A stretch of DNA of 57,530 nucleotides from Bacteroidota bacterium (GCA_003353955.1 PIVJ01000009.1:1-57530); one strand, 5' to 3'. Counted from the stretch's first letter, positions 47,865-56,607 are shown. The notes: generated from the letters alone by a model not told the origin. Numbers and translations: made by a program.

Positions 47865-49910
47865 ATGACAAATACAAGTAAATTTATAAATAGAGAAATC
47901 AGTTGGCTTCATTTTAATGAAAGAGTGTTGCAAGAAGCATTAGATGGGTCAACTCCATTGATTGAAAGGGCAAAATTTTTAGGAATTTACTCAAACAATC
48001 GTGATGAATTTTTTAGGATTCGAGTGGCTACTTTACGGCGATTGTTAAAATATGAAACTGATCACAAGATTGAGGGGAAATCTACCAAAGACACCATTGA
48101 GCAAATAACTCAAATTGTTAACACACAGGAAAAAAGATTCACTTCAGCGTATTTAAGACTGGTGAATGATTTGGGGATGAACAATATTCATTTGCTGGAT
48201 GAGAAAAGTTTAAGTGAAGAACAAGGCACTTATGTACGGCATTATTTTAATGAATATGTACGGCCTTTTTTGTATCCGTTAATGCTGAGGAATTTTATGA
48301 ACGCAGGACGATTAAAGGACGACTCATTTTATTTAGCCGTTCGTTTAATTAATGAAGAAAACACGGAAGAGTATGCACTTGTTCAGGTTCCGATTGGTGA
48401 GGTTCCACGAATTATTGAACTACCAACAAAAGATAACAAGTATTTCCTGATGTTATTGGATGATGTAATTCGCTATTGCCTTCATGATGTTTTTTCAATT
48501 TTTGGATATAACCAGTATGAAGCATACACTATTAAATTTACCCGCGATGCTGAGTTGGATATCGACAACGATGTATCTAAAAGTTTTATGGAAATTATGA
48601 CCGAGAGTGTCAAAAGGAGAAGAAAAGGTGAGCCGGTTCGCTTTATTTATGATCGGCAAATTCCTAAAGAACTATTGACATTGTTAATAAAAAAGTTTTC
48701 AATCACAAAAAGAGATCACATCAGAGCAGGTGGGAGATACCATAATATGAAAGATTTTATGCGCTTTCCTAATATTGGTTCTGCAGACTTGAGTCATCCG
48801 GCGATGCCGCCTTTAGCACATCCTGATTTGCCTGCCAATATTAGTATCCTTGAGGCCATAAAGAAAAAGGACATCATGTTGCATTTTCCCTATCATCGAT
48901 TTCAATACATTATTGATTTGATTCGCGAAGCTTCAATTGATCCCAAAGTCAGATCTATAAAAATGACTTTTTACCGTGCAGCCCGCAATTCGAAAGTGAT
49001 GAATGCATTGATTAATGCCGCAAGAAATGGAAAGTATGTTACAGTCTTTATGGAGTTACAAGCCCGATTTGATGAAGAAGCCAATATTTACTGGACCGGG
49101 AAACTACAAGAAGAGGGGGTGAAAATTATTCAAACAATACAGGGTTTCAAGGTTCACGCTAAACTTATTCTCATCAGACGAAAAGAGAACAACGAAAATC
49201 TATATTACGCAAATATTAGTACGGGAAATTTTAACGAGTCAACAGCCAAAGTCTATGCCGATGATAGTTTGCTTACAGCCAATCAGGAAATTGCCAGCGA
49301 GGTTAATGATTTGTTTCATTTGTTTGAATCTAAATTTATCATGCCCACCTTCAGCACATTGACGGTTGCGCCTTTCAATATTCGTAATTTTTTTATTGAG
49401 AAATTAATGTATGAAATGGAAAATGCGAAGGCAGGAAAAGAAGCATGGGTAATATTGAAAATGAACAGTCTGGTGGATAAGAAAATTATCAGGAAACTTT
49501 ATTTAGCAAGTCAGGCAGGAGTTAAGATTAATTTAATTGTTCGGGGTTTATGTGTGCTGAGAGCAGGAGTTGAGGGGTTAAGTGAGAATATAGAGGTATT
49601 TAGTATTGTGGATCGCTTTCTAGAACATTCACGAAATTATGTATTCTGCAATGGAGGTAATACAGCTTATTTTATTTCTTCAGCCGACTGGATGCAACGT
49701 AATTTCGATCATCGTGTCGAGGTAGTCTGCCCGATTTATGATAAAGATATTAAAAAGGAAATGTGGAACATTTTACAAATACAATTAAAGGATAACATCA
49801 AGGCTCGATGGCTCGATCCTAAAAGACTCAATACTTATAAAAAAGAAAACCCGAAATCAAGTTATAGAGCGCAATTTGAAACCTACGATTATTTCAAGAA
49901 CAATCTTTGA
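47865..49910 (+). CDS. ppk1: Polyphosphate kinase 1
   Basis: A 681-residue enzyme that makes inorganic polyphosphate from ATP. It has all the PPK1 parts: FINREISWLHFNERVLQEA at the N-terminus, the phospholipase-D-like catalytic halves with the histidine in GFKVHAKLILI near residue 430 and another in FLEHSRNYVF near 587, and the usual MTFYRAARNSKVMNALINA sequence. Length matches E. coli Ppk (688). It is membrane-associated. No ppx exopolyphosphatase gene lies in the window. Confidence 0.95.
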   Translation: MTNTSKFINREISWLHFNERVLQEALDGSTPLIERAKFLGIYSNNRDEFFRIRVATLRRLLKYETDHKIEGKSTKDTIEQITQIVNTQEKRFTSAYLRLVNDLGMNNIHLLDEKSLSEEQGTYVRHYFNEYVRPFLYPLMLRNFMNAGRLKDDSFYLAVRLINEENTEEYALVQVPIGEVPRIIELPTKDNKYFLMLLDDVIRYCLHDVFSIFGYNQYEAYTIKFTRDAELDIDNDVSKSFMEIMTESVKRRRKGEPVRFIYDRQIPKELLTLLIKKFSITKRDHIRAGGRYHNMKDFMRFPNIGSADLSHPAMPPLAHPDLPANISILEAIKKKDIMLHFPYHRFQYIIDLIREASIDPKVRSIKMTFYRAARNSKVMNALINAARNGKYVTVFMELQARFDEEANIYWTGKLQEEGVKIIQTIQGFKVHAKLILIRRKENNENLYYANISTGNFNESTAKVYADDSLLTANQEIASEVNDLFHLFESKFIMPTFSTLTVAPFNIRNFFIEKLMYEMENAKAGKEAWVILKMNSLVDKKIIRKLYLASQAGVKINLIVRGLCVLRAGVEGLSENIEVFSIVDRFLEHSRNYVFCNGGNTAYFISSADWMQRNFDHRVEVVCPIYDKDIKKEMWNILQIQLKDNIKARWLDPKRLNTYKKENPKSSYRAQFETYDYFKNNL

Positions 49911-49962
49911 GATTGAATTTCGTAACTTGGAGAGGTTTTGTCAGAAAAGATAAAATATTGAT

Positions 49963-50184
49963 ATGAATAATAATGACGTTTTTAAAAAACTGAGAGTAGC
50001 ACTTAAGCTCAGAGATGATGAAATAGTTGAAATAATGAAGCTGGTTGACTTCAGGATTACCAAGACTGAATTAGGCGCATTTTTCCGAAGGGATGACCAT
50101 CCTAATTACAAAGAATGTGGCGATCAGGTAATGAGAAACTTCTTAAACGGCCTCATCATTCACCTGAGAGGTAAAAAAAATTAG
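49963..50184 (+). CDS. DUF1456 protein with a single repeat
   Basis: A 73-residue protein with the DUF1456/YehS pattern: NNDVFKKLRVALKLRDDEIVEIM, read in two parts, and ELGAFFRRDDHPNYKECGDQVMR, then a terminal LRGKK. YehS-type proteins normally carry two such repeats in about 150 residues, so this version is one repeat long. The function is unknown; the DDEI and FFRxDDHPxY motifs suggest a conserved surface. It is 52 bases after ppk1. Confidence 0.75.
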   Translation: MNNNDVFKKLRVALKLRDDEIVEIMKLVDFRITKTELGAFFRRDDHPNYKECGDQVMRNFLNGLIIHLRGKKN

Positions 50185-50280
50185 CAACTATATTCTCAAA
50201 TTATTTTCTGCTCATTTGTATTGATATTTATACCCGATATGTTTTTTCAAACATTTCGCTTTTAATTCAATTTTCATTAG

Positions 50281-50288
50281 TATTTTTG
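50281..50288 (+). promoter_or_regulatory. -7 box for the moeA operon
   Basis: TATTTTTG fits TAnnTTTG and lies 19 bases before the moeA ATG. TTTC at 50254-50257 is a poor -33 candidate. No Moco riboswitch structure is seen in the short leader. Confidence 0.45.
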
Positions 50289-50307
50289 CACTTTTAAACT
50301 TAAAATT

Positions 50308-51483
50308 ATGATTTCTTATGAAGAGGCATTAAAAACGGTTATTGATGCTGTTTTCTTTGAAGTGGACTCAGAAAGAGTTTCGTTAGATAATTCCTTAAAT
50401 CGGGTATTAGCGGAGGATGTAGTTTCAGATGTGGATATGCCTCCTTTCAATAAATCGGCCATGGATGGATATGCATGCAAAAGAGCCGATTTGTCAAATG
50501 AATTAGAAGTACTTGAATTAATCCCGGCAGGAAGCATCCCTACTAAAGAAATTGGAAGCAAGCAGTGTTCAAAAATTATGACCGGGGCAATGATGCCGGA
50601 AGGTGCAGATTGTGTAATAAAGGTTGAAGAGACAGAAGAATTACCAACTAAAAAAATTAGATTTATCGCCGGGCAAACCAAAAGTAACTTTGTGCCTGTA
50701 GCTGATGATGTTAATGTAGGCGATTTGGTACTAAAAAAAGGAACCATCATTCAGCCCCAACACTTCGCAGTATTTGCTTCTGTTGGCTATGATAATCCAC
50801 AGATTTACAAAAAGCTTAGGGCTGGCATTATATCTACAGGTGATGAATTGGTAGAACCACAACATAAACCGACACTTTCGCAAATTCGAAATAGCAATGC
50901 CTATCAATTGATTGGTCAATTGCAGAAAATGAATGTTACCCCTCGATATTACGGAATTGCTCGCGATAACGAAGAATCAACTTCCAACATAATTACCAAG
51001 GCGATTGAAGAAACTGATGTACTCCTGCTCACAGGAGGTGTTTCAATGGGAGACTATGATTTTATCCCCAAAATAGTTGATCAATTAGGCGTGAAAATAA
51101 TGTTTGAAACGCTGTCGATACAGCCTGGGAAACCTTGTGTGTTTGGAGTACTGGATAAAAAATTCATATTCGGTTTACCCGGTAATCCAGTCTCGTCATT
51201 TAATCTGTTTGAGTTGTTAGCCAAGCCCTTACTTTATAAATTAATGGGTCACGAATATGATCCGGTAATTGTTCAAATGCCTATGGGTAAAGAATATGCC
51301 CGAAGAAAATCGTCTCGCAGATCATTTCTGCCGATCTTAATTGAAGATGGCAAAGTCTGGCCTGTTGAGTATCATGGTTCAGCCCATATTAATGCATTAA
51401 CAAATGCGTTTGGATTTATTTCCATTCCAGTTGGAAAAACAATTTTAAAAGAAGGAGAGAAGGTAGATGTTAGACCGCTTTAA
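50308..51483 (+). CDS. moeA: Molybdopterin molybdotransferase MoeA
   Basis: A 391-residue enzyme that inserts molybdate into adenylated molybdopterin. Domains in order: the N-terminal part with FNKSAMDGYA and the PxFDRSxxDG-like motif near residue 53, GAMMPEGADCVIKVEE, the catalytic domain with LLTGGVSMGDYDF and FGLPGNPVSSF near residue 290, and the C-terminal beta domain ending RPL. Length is normal (about 400). It is the first gene of a Moco operon and its end overlaps the moaA start by 17 bases, which points to coupled translation. Confidence 0.94.
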   Translation: MISYEEALKTVIDAVFFEVDSERVSLDNSLNRVLAEDVVSDVDMPPFNKSAMDGYACKRADLSNELEVLELIPAGSIPTKEIGSKQCSKIMTGAMMPEGADCVIKVEETEELPTKKIRFIAGQTKSNFVPVADDVNVGDLVLKKGTIIQPQHFAVFASVGYDNPQIYKKLRAGIISTGDELVEPQHKPTLSQIRNSNAYQLIGQLQKMNVTPRYYGIARDNEESTSNIITKAIEETDVLLLTGGVSMGDYDFIPKIVDQLGVKIMFETLSIQPGKPCVFGVLDKKFIFGLPGNPVSSFNLFELLAKPLLYKLMGHEYDPVIVQMPMGKEYARRKSSRRSFLPILIEDGKVWPVEYHGSAHINALTNAFGFISIPVGKTILKEGEKVDVRPL

Positions 51484-52267
51484 CAGGGAGATAAATTATC
51501 TGAGAATTTCTGTAACCGACAGATGTAATCTACGATGCACTTATTGCATGCCCGAAGATGGTATAAAAATGTTGAAGCATGATGAAATTCTTAGTTTCGA
51601 CGAGATTATTGAAGTCATAAAAACAGGCGTTAAATACGGAGTGAACAAGGTAAGAGTCACAGGGGGTGAGCCCTTGGTTCGGAAAGGAATAGTGGATTTG
51701 GTTCGTATGATTTGGAGTGTTGAAGGCGTAAAAGATCTGTCCATGACCACCAATGCAATTTTATTAGCTAAGTATACTAATGATTTGAAAAAAGCCGGAT
51801 TGCAAAGAATTAACATAAGCATGGATACCATCAATCCTGAAAAGTTTAATCAGGTAAGTCGTGGTGGTGATATCGCAGCAGTTTTTGCAGGGATTGAAGC
51901 AGCAAAAAGAGCAGGACTGACTCCCATAAAAATTAATTGTGTACTCTGGGATGCTTCTGAAGATAGGAATGCTGAAGAAGTAGCAGATTATTGCAAACAA
52001 AATGATTTACAAGTGCGCTTTATTCATCAAATGAATTTGTCGACAGGAGAGTTTTCCGTTGTAGAAGGAGGCGATGGAGGAAATTGCAGCAAATGTAATC
52101 GTTTGCGATTAACAGCTGCTGGAGATATAAAACCCTGTCTGTTTAGCGATTTGTCTTATAATGTACGTACTTTAGGTGTTGAAGAAGCTTTTACTCAAGC
52201 CGCTGGAAATAAGCCCAAAGCGGGTACGTATAATAAAAGTGGCGATTTCTATAATATTGGAGGTTAG
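51467..52267 (+). CDS. moaA: GTP 3',8-cyclase MoaA, short form
   Basis: A 266-residue radical SAM enzyme, the first step of molybdenum cofactor synthesis. The N-terminal cluster motif is CNLRCTYC (cysteines 20, 24, 27); the C-terminal cluster is CSKCNRLRL (cysteines about 207, 210) plus C in KPCLF (about 224). The GTP-contacting arginines are kept (LRISVTDRC and the two in CNRLRL) and the protein ends in GG, as active MoaA needs. It is about 55-70 residues shorter than usual (325-340): the stretch between VRFIHQMNL and the second cluster is cut out. AAGGAGA sits before the ATG. moaC follows. Confidence 0.9.
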   Translation: MLDRFNREINYLRISVTDRCNLRCTYCMPEDGIKMLKHDEILSFDEIIEVIKTGVKYGVNKVRVTGGEPLVRKGIVDLVRMIWSVEGVKDLSMTTNAILLAKYTNDLKKAGLQRINISMDTINPEKFNQVSRGGDIAAVFAGIEAAKRAGLTPIKINCVLWDASEDRNAEEVADYCKQNDLQVRFIHQMNLSTGEFSVVEGGDGGNCSKCNRLRLTAAGDIKPCLFSDLSYNVRTLGVEEAFTQAAGNKPKAGTYNKSGDFYNIGG

Positions 52268-52302
52268 ATTCTCCTAATAATAAAGGCTCTAAAGCAACTA
52301 TC

Positions 52303-52761
52303 ATGAACAAATTATCTCATATTGATGACGAAGGCAAAGCCAAAATGGTGGATATAAGTCATAAAAAAGATCAAATTCGAGTGGCAAAAGCCAAGGGCTT
52401 TATCAAACTTAAGCAAGAAACAATTTCCTTGATTCGCGATAACAAGATGAAAAAAGGCGAAGTGTTAATAGTTGCTGAAATAGCAGGAATCCAAGCCGGT
52501 AAAAAATGTAATGACTTAATTCCATTATGCCATCCACTACCGTTGTCAAAAATTGAGGTGAGTACGAATCTTACCGAATCCGGTGTTGAGGTTAAAACCT
52601 TGTCGAAATGCATTGGACAAACAGGGGTAGAGATGGAGGCACTAACTGCCGCGAGTGTTGCTTTGCTTACCATTTACGATATGTGTAAGGCTGTTGATAA
52701 GCACATGGTAATTGGCGAAATCACCCTTATTGAAAAAACCAAAACCGACATTGCTTCTTAA
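52303..52761 (+). CDS. moaC: Cyclic pyranopterin monophosphate synthase MoaC
   Basis: A 152-residue enzyme that, after MoaA, rearranges the product into cyclic pyranopterin monophosphate. Family motifs are AGIQAGKKCNDLIPLCHPLP, which is split over the active site, the CIGQTGVEMEALTAAS region, and AVDKHMVIGEI with the catalytic lysine nearby. Length is normal. It ends one base before the ATG of the flavoprotein gene. Confidence 0.94.
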   Translation: MNKLSHIDDEGKAKMVDISHKKDQIRVAKAKGFIKLKQETISLIRDNKMKKGEVLIVAEIAGIQAGKKCNDLIPLCHPLPLSKIEVSTNLTESGVEVKTLSKCIGQTGVEMEALTAASVALLTIYDMCKAVDKHMVIGEITLIEKTKTDIAS

Positions 52762-54006
52762 ATGGATAAGTTTGAAATAATTGTTGTTGGCGCAGGTGCT
52801 GCCGGATTGTTGGCAGCAGGCACTGCCGCAAATCGAGGCACGAAAGTGCTACTGTTAGAGAAGATGTTTCGTCCTGGCAGGAAGTTAAGAATTACCGGAA
52901 AAGGTCGATGCAACCTCACCAACTTAACAAGGATTGATGATTTTCTTAGCCATGTAAATAATCCTGACTTTTTAAGACCTGCATTTGAACAGTTCTTCGC
53001 GCAAGAGCTAATTGACTTTTTTCATTCAATACAAATTAAAACCAAAACTGAAAGAGGCCGGCGCGTTTTCCCACAAAGCGATAAAGCACAGGATATCGTT
53101 GATGGATTACATCGATGGGTGAATAAATCAGGGGTAATGTTAAAGAAGGATGTACGCGTGAATAAATTGTTTGTTAAAGAAGGAAGAATAAGTGGAGTTC
53201 GATTAAATAATGGTAAATTATACTTTGCCGATAAAATAATACTTTGTACCGGTGGTGCCTCTTATCCGGCTACTGGATCAACAGGTGACGGTTATAAACT
53301 GAGCAAAACCTTAGGGCATACAATAACAAATACTCGTCCTGCCCTGGTTCCGATCGCAGTAAAAAATGATCTGTCAAATGAATTGGATCGACTATTGCTG
53401 AAAAATGTGAATGTTAAAGTCTTTCGTAGAAATGAAATATTATCAGAAAAATTCGGGGATATGCAATTCTTAAAACAAAGCATCTCAGGCCCCATAATTC
53501 TATCATTATCACGTGAATTTGGAAAAGCATTACATTTAGGTGAGCATTTAGAATTCTCATTAGATTTAAAACCGGCATTAAGCGAATTAAAGTTAACAAA
53601 TCGTTTTCAGCGAGAAGTTGAGAAGAATAGACGACTGGACGTTACGGGTTTGTTGCGAAAATTATTGCCTCAAAAAATGGTAGCTACGTTTATTAGTCGA
53701 CTTAAATTTGATTCTTTAAAATTAGTTGATCAACTCAGCAATGATGAAATAAAATCGATAATTTTGTTATTGAAGGATTTTAGATTGGTAGCATCAGGAT
53801 TAAAAGATTTTGATGAGGCAATCATCACTTCAGGAGGGGTAAGTTTAGATGAGGTAAACCCTGAAACTATGGAATCAAAAAAGATAAAGAACTTATATTT
53901 TGCAGGTGAATTGCTAGATTTGGATGCTGATACCGGTGGGTATAACTTACAAATAGCATTTTCTACAGGACGATTAGCTGCCATGGCAGCCACTAAAAAG
54001 AGCTAA
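52762..54006 (+). CDS. HI0933/YhiN-family flavoprotein
   Basis: A 414-residue NAD(P)/FAD-dependent oxidoreductase of the TIGR00275/HI0933 family. The nucleotide-binding motif is VVGAGAAGLLAAG at the N-terminus, then RPGRKLRITGKGRCNLTN, a family signature. LYFAGELLDLDADTGGYNLQ closes the fold. It has no known substrate; no reaction has been shown for close relatives as far as I know. Here it starts right after the moaC stop (no gap) and ends 3 bases before a MOSC-MogA gene, so it is embedded in the Moco operon and may act in that pathway. That is inference from position. Confidence 0.88.
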   Translation: MDKFEIIVVGAGAAGLLAAGTAANRGTKVLLLEKMFRPGRKLRITGKGRCNLTNLTRIDDFLSHVNNPDFLRPAFEQFFAQELIDFFHSIQIKTKTERGRRVFPQSDKAQDIVDGLHRWVNKSGVMLKKDVRVNKLFVKEGRISGVRLNNGKLYFADKIILCTGGASYPATGSTGDGYKLSKTLGHTITNTRPALVPIAVKNDLSNELDRLLLKNVNVKVFRRNEILSEKFGDMQFLKQSISGPIILSLSREFGKALHLGEHLEFSLDLKPALSELKLTNRFQREVEKNRRLDVTGLLRKLLPQKMVATFISRLKFDSLKLVDQLSNDEIKSIILLLKDFRLVASGLKDFDEAIITSGGVSLDEVNPETMESKKIKNLYFAGELLDLDADTGGYNLQIAFSTGRLAAMAATKKS

Positions 54007-54009
54007 GAG

Positions 54010-54948
54010 ATGGAGAAAAAAACGATAGAAGTATTAGCAGTCAATATATCAGAGAGAAAAGGAACGGTAAAACATCCCGTGGATGAGATAGAGTTATTCG
54101 AGAATGGAGTTAAGGGAGATGCGCATTTGGGTGCATGGCATCGTCAGGTGAGTATGCTGGCTACAGAAAGCATTCAAAAGTTTGAGCAGAAGGCAAATCG
54201 AAAAATTAAGTTCGGTGAGTTTGCAGAAAACATAACAACAAAAGGCTTGGAACTCTTCCATTCCAAACCATTTGATCGATTTATCAGTGATCAATATGAA
54301 CTGGAGGTAACACAAATTGGCAAAAAATGTCATGGTGATAATTGTGCAATTTTCCGCGAAGTCGGAAATTGTGTAATGCCCAAAGAAGGAATTTTTGTTC
54401 GTGTAAAAAGAGGGGGCATTATGAAAGCTGGCGACAAACTTGAATACTCACCAAAAGTTTTTAAAGCCCGAATCATAACCTTGAGCGATCGCGCGAGTTC
54501 CGGAGAGTACGAAGATCGAAGTGGCCCGCAAATTAATCAACTTTTAGTTGAATATTTTGAGAAGATTAAGTGGCGATTGGAAATAGAAAATATACTAATC
54601 CCGGACGACCCCAAACAATTGACTGCTTTATTGGATGATGCAAGAAACAAACAATTTGATTTGGTATTCACCACCGGTGGAACCGGAATCGGACCTAAAG
54701 ATTTTACCCCTGAAGTGGTAAAAGAATTTTTGGATAAGGAAATACCTGGCGTTATGGAATTGATCCGATTGAAATATGGTCAGAAAAAGCCCAACGCATT
54801 ATTAAGCAGGGGGGTATGCGGTGTAATGGGTAAGAGCTTGGTTTATGCAATGCCGGGTAGTGTAAAAGCAGTTAAAGAATATATGGCTGAGATAGCGAAT
54901 ACATTACAACATTTAATTTTTATGTTACATTCATTAGATGTACACTGA
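54010..54948 (+). CDS. MOSC domain-MogA fusion
   Basis: A 312-residue two-domain protein. Residues 1-150 form a MOSC domain (VKGDAHLGAWHRQVSML, then EVTQIGKKCH, and CAIFREVGNCVMPKEGIF), which in Moco sulfurase and YiiM binds sulfur and cofactor, with the conserved cysteine near the KKCH position. Residues about 152-312 match MogA/MoaB molybdopterin adenylyltransferase, with LVFTTGGTGIGPKDFTPEV as the nucleotide-binding loop. MogA adenylates molybdopterin ready for MoeA. A start ATG lies 3 bases after the flavoprotein stop. The two functions are usually separate proteins. Confidence 0.87.
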   Translation: MEKKTIEVLAVNISERKGTVKHPVDEIELFENGVKGDAHLGAWHRQVSMLATESIQKFEQKANRKIKFGEFAENITTKGLELFHSKPFDRFISDQYELEVTQIGKKCHGDNCAIFREVGNCVMPKEGIFVRVKRGGIMKAGDKLEYSPKVFKARIITLSDRASSGEYEDRSGPQINQLLVEYFEKIKWRLEIENILIPDDPKQLTALLDDARNKQFDLVFTTGGTGIGPKDFTPEVVKEFLDKEIPGVMELIRLKYGQKKPNALLSRGVCGVMGKSLVYAMPGSVKAVKEYMAEIANTLQHLIFMLHSLDVH

Positions 54949-55028
54949 TGTGCTAATGTATTGATTTGCTAATTTTAACTTGATTTTTTTATAATCGTAT
55001 GGCTATTGTATCACAAAATATGTAAGTT

Positions 55029-55583
55029 ATGAATCGCGAAGAAGCAGTAAAACTATTAGAAGAATATATTGAGAGCCCACGCATGCGAAACCATTGTTAT
55101 GCTTCAGAAGCTGTATTACGTTCCTTAGCTAAAAGATTAGGTAAGGATGAAGAAACTTGGGGCTTAGCAGGTTTGCTGCATGACTTGGATGTTGAGAAAG
55201 TAAATGGAGATCCAAAAACACATGGAGTGGAAACAGCCAGAATTCTTACTGAACTGGGGTTTGATGAAGAAGCAGTTGAGGCCATCAAAATGCATAATGA
55301 AGAAGCTACCGGACTTGATCGAACGACTGAATTTCAACACGCATTAAGTTGTGGCGAAACAATTACTGGGATGATTGTTGCCACGACCTTGGTATATCCT
55401 GATAAAAAAATTGCGAGTATAAAAACCAAGTCTGTTACCAAGCGCATGAAACAAGCGGCCTTTGCAGCTTCTGTAAGTCGTGAAAAAATTATGGAGTGTG
55501 AGCAAATTGGAATTCCACTCAATGAGTTTGCAGAACTGAGTGTTGAAGCTATGAAAGGCATTAGTGACCAAATTGGGCTATAA
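55029..55583 (+). CDS. HDIG-domain metal-dependent phosphohydrolase
   Basis: A 184-residue protein with an HD domain: HCYASEAVLRSLAKRLG, GLLHDLDVEK (the HD pair near residues 57-58), then THGVETARIL, KMHNEEATG and DRTTEFQHALSCGETITG. The residues are typical of the TIGR00277 HDIG family, which act on phosphate esters or nucleotides. No output or receptor domain is attached, so it is not a cyclic-di-GMP phosphodiesterase of the response-regulator type. Function unknown. It lies 80 bases after the Moco operon. Confidence 0.8.
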   Translation: MNREEAVKLLEEYIESPRMRNHCYASEAVLRSLAKRLGKDEETWGLAGLLHDLDVEKVNGDPKTHGVETARILTELGFDEEAVEAIKMHNEEATGLDRTTEFQHALSCGETITGMIVATTLVYPDKKIASIKTKSVTKRMKQAAFAASVSREKIMECEQIGIPLNEFAELSVEAMKGISDQIGL

Positions 55584-55678
55584 AGAGTTGTTAACATTAA
55601 GGATTGTAAAAAAAATATGCATCAACTGTATTCACTCTAATTTTCTTAGTTAATTTTATTTCTTGAATAATTGAATGT

Positions 55679-55975
55679 ATGTTAAGCAAAATATTATATC
55701 GGCTAAATAACAAATATGTTTACACCTTCTTAGTCTTTCTGGCTTGGATTATCTTCTTCGATAAAAACAATCTGATATCTCGCTATAAAACGATAAAAAC
55801 GCTTCAGGGCACACAACAGCAAAAAGAGTTTTACCAGAATCAAATCTCAAATGACCAAAAAATAATTGACGGATTGCAAAATGATTCAGCCGCACTGGAG
55901 CGATTTGCTCGCGAAAAATATCTGATGAAGCGGGATAATGAAGATATCTTCTTGGTGGTGGATGGAGAAAAATAG
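55679..55975 (+). CDS. Septum formation initiator (DivIC/FtsB-like)
   Basis: A 98-residue protein with one membrane segment (about residues 15-32, preceded by basic residues) and a periplasmic coiled coil (about 35-75). The sequence ends ERFAREKYLMKRDNEDIFLV, the tail of FtsB/DivIC proteins. These proteins form a trimer with FtsQ and FtsL in the divisome and set the start of septal wall synthesis. The small size and the layout leave little doubt of the family, though FtsB and FtsL-like genes are hard to tell apart by sequence. Confidence 0.85.
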   Translation: MLSKILYRLNNKYVYTFLVFLAWIIFFDKNNLISRYKTIKTLQGTQQQKEFYQNQISNDQKIIDGLQNDSAALERFAREKYLMKRDNEDIFLVVDGEK

Positions 55976-56042
55976 AAAGCTTGGCGGAAGGTGATTCAAC
56001 GTGTGAATAAAAGTACGCCCTTCATCCGAAGTTAAAATTTAA

Positions 56043-56489
56043 TTTATTTTAATTTTCATAATAGGTTGTAAAAAGGCAAATGAGATTAAACATATTAAAG
56101 ATTTTGTTATTGAGAAATCCATTACCAACGGGTGGAGTGGCTATAGTTATTTTGTACGTATAGATAATTTTGGATTATTGAATATAATAGAGGAACATCA
56201 ATTGCTCAATTATAATCGAGAAAGTACGTATAACATAACTTTACAAGAACTTGAATTAATACGAAAAGAACTTGTGTACTTGACTGAAATTGATTTAAAC
56301 TCTAGTTATGGATTTGGGACTGATAAACCGACGGATTTACCGTTAAATAAAGTACAGTATACAACAAGCTTTAAAACTGATTCAACTTTGATTTATTATC
56401 CCGATGAGAATGAATTACCTGCTAAATTGGATTTATTTTTGACTACCATTAATCAAATTATATCAGATACTGATACTTTGAAAAATTAA
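56043..56489 (+). pseudogene. Lipoprotein gene lacking a start codon
   Basis: The frame runs from a TAA at 56040 to a stop at 56489 and starts with FILIFIIGCKKANEI, which reads as the end of a lipoprotein signal (lipobox IIGC). The triplets before the TAA (GTTAAAATT) look like the lost start of the signal, so a nonsense or start mutation is likely. The rest, with SITNGWSGYSYFVRIDNFG and ELIRKELVYL, is intact. The only start codon in frame is a TTG at 56178, which would leave out the signal and the first domain part. The protein family is unknown. Use of a non-ATG start such as ATT cannot be excluded. Confidence 0.45.
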
Positions 56490-56500
56490 GATTTTTGAAG

Positions 56501-56516
56501 TGCACAGGCTATAACA
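56501..56516 (+). repeat. 16-base repeat, copy 1 (upstream of hicAB)
   Basis: TGCACAGGCTATAACA starts 12 bases after the stop of the lipoprotein frame. It is matched by TGCACAGGCTACAACA at 57217 with one difference. The sequences after the two copies are unrelated. Confidence 0.85.
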
Positions 56517-56573
56517 TTCGAGAACAATATCCTAAATAAATAATCTTGTCTTGCAAAAAAGTAAATAATTGTT

Positions 56574-56581
56574 TACCTTTG
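56574..56581 (+). promoter_or_regulatory. Promoter of hicAB
   Basis: TACCTTTG matches TAnnTTTG exactly. CTTG at 56550-56553 lies 20 bases upstream and acts as a -33 candidate. The hicA ATG follows 27 bases after the -7 box, so the pair carries its own promoter. Confidence 0.55.
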
Positions 56582-56607
56582 TACTGAAAATTATTATATA
56601 CATGTAA

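Noticed and set aside
50185-50307. Possible molybdenum cofactor riboswitch ahead of moeA
   Set aside because: The predicted leader after the -7 box is only about a dozen bases and no stem set resembling the known motif is present.
56080-56163. 27-codon frame with an ATG inside the defective lipoprotein gene
   Set aside because: Short, out of frame with the better reading and without a ribosome site or homology clue.
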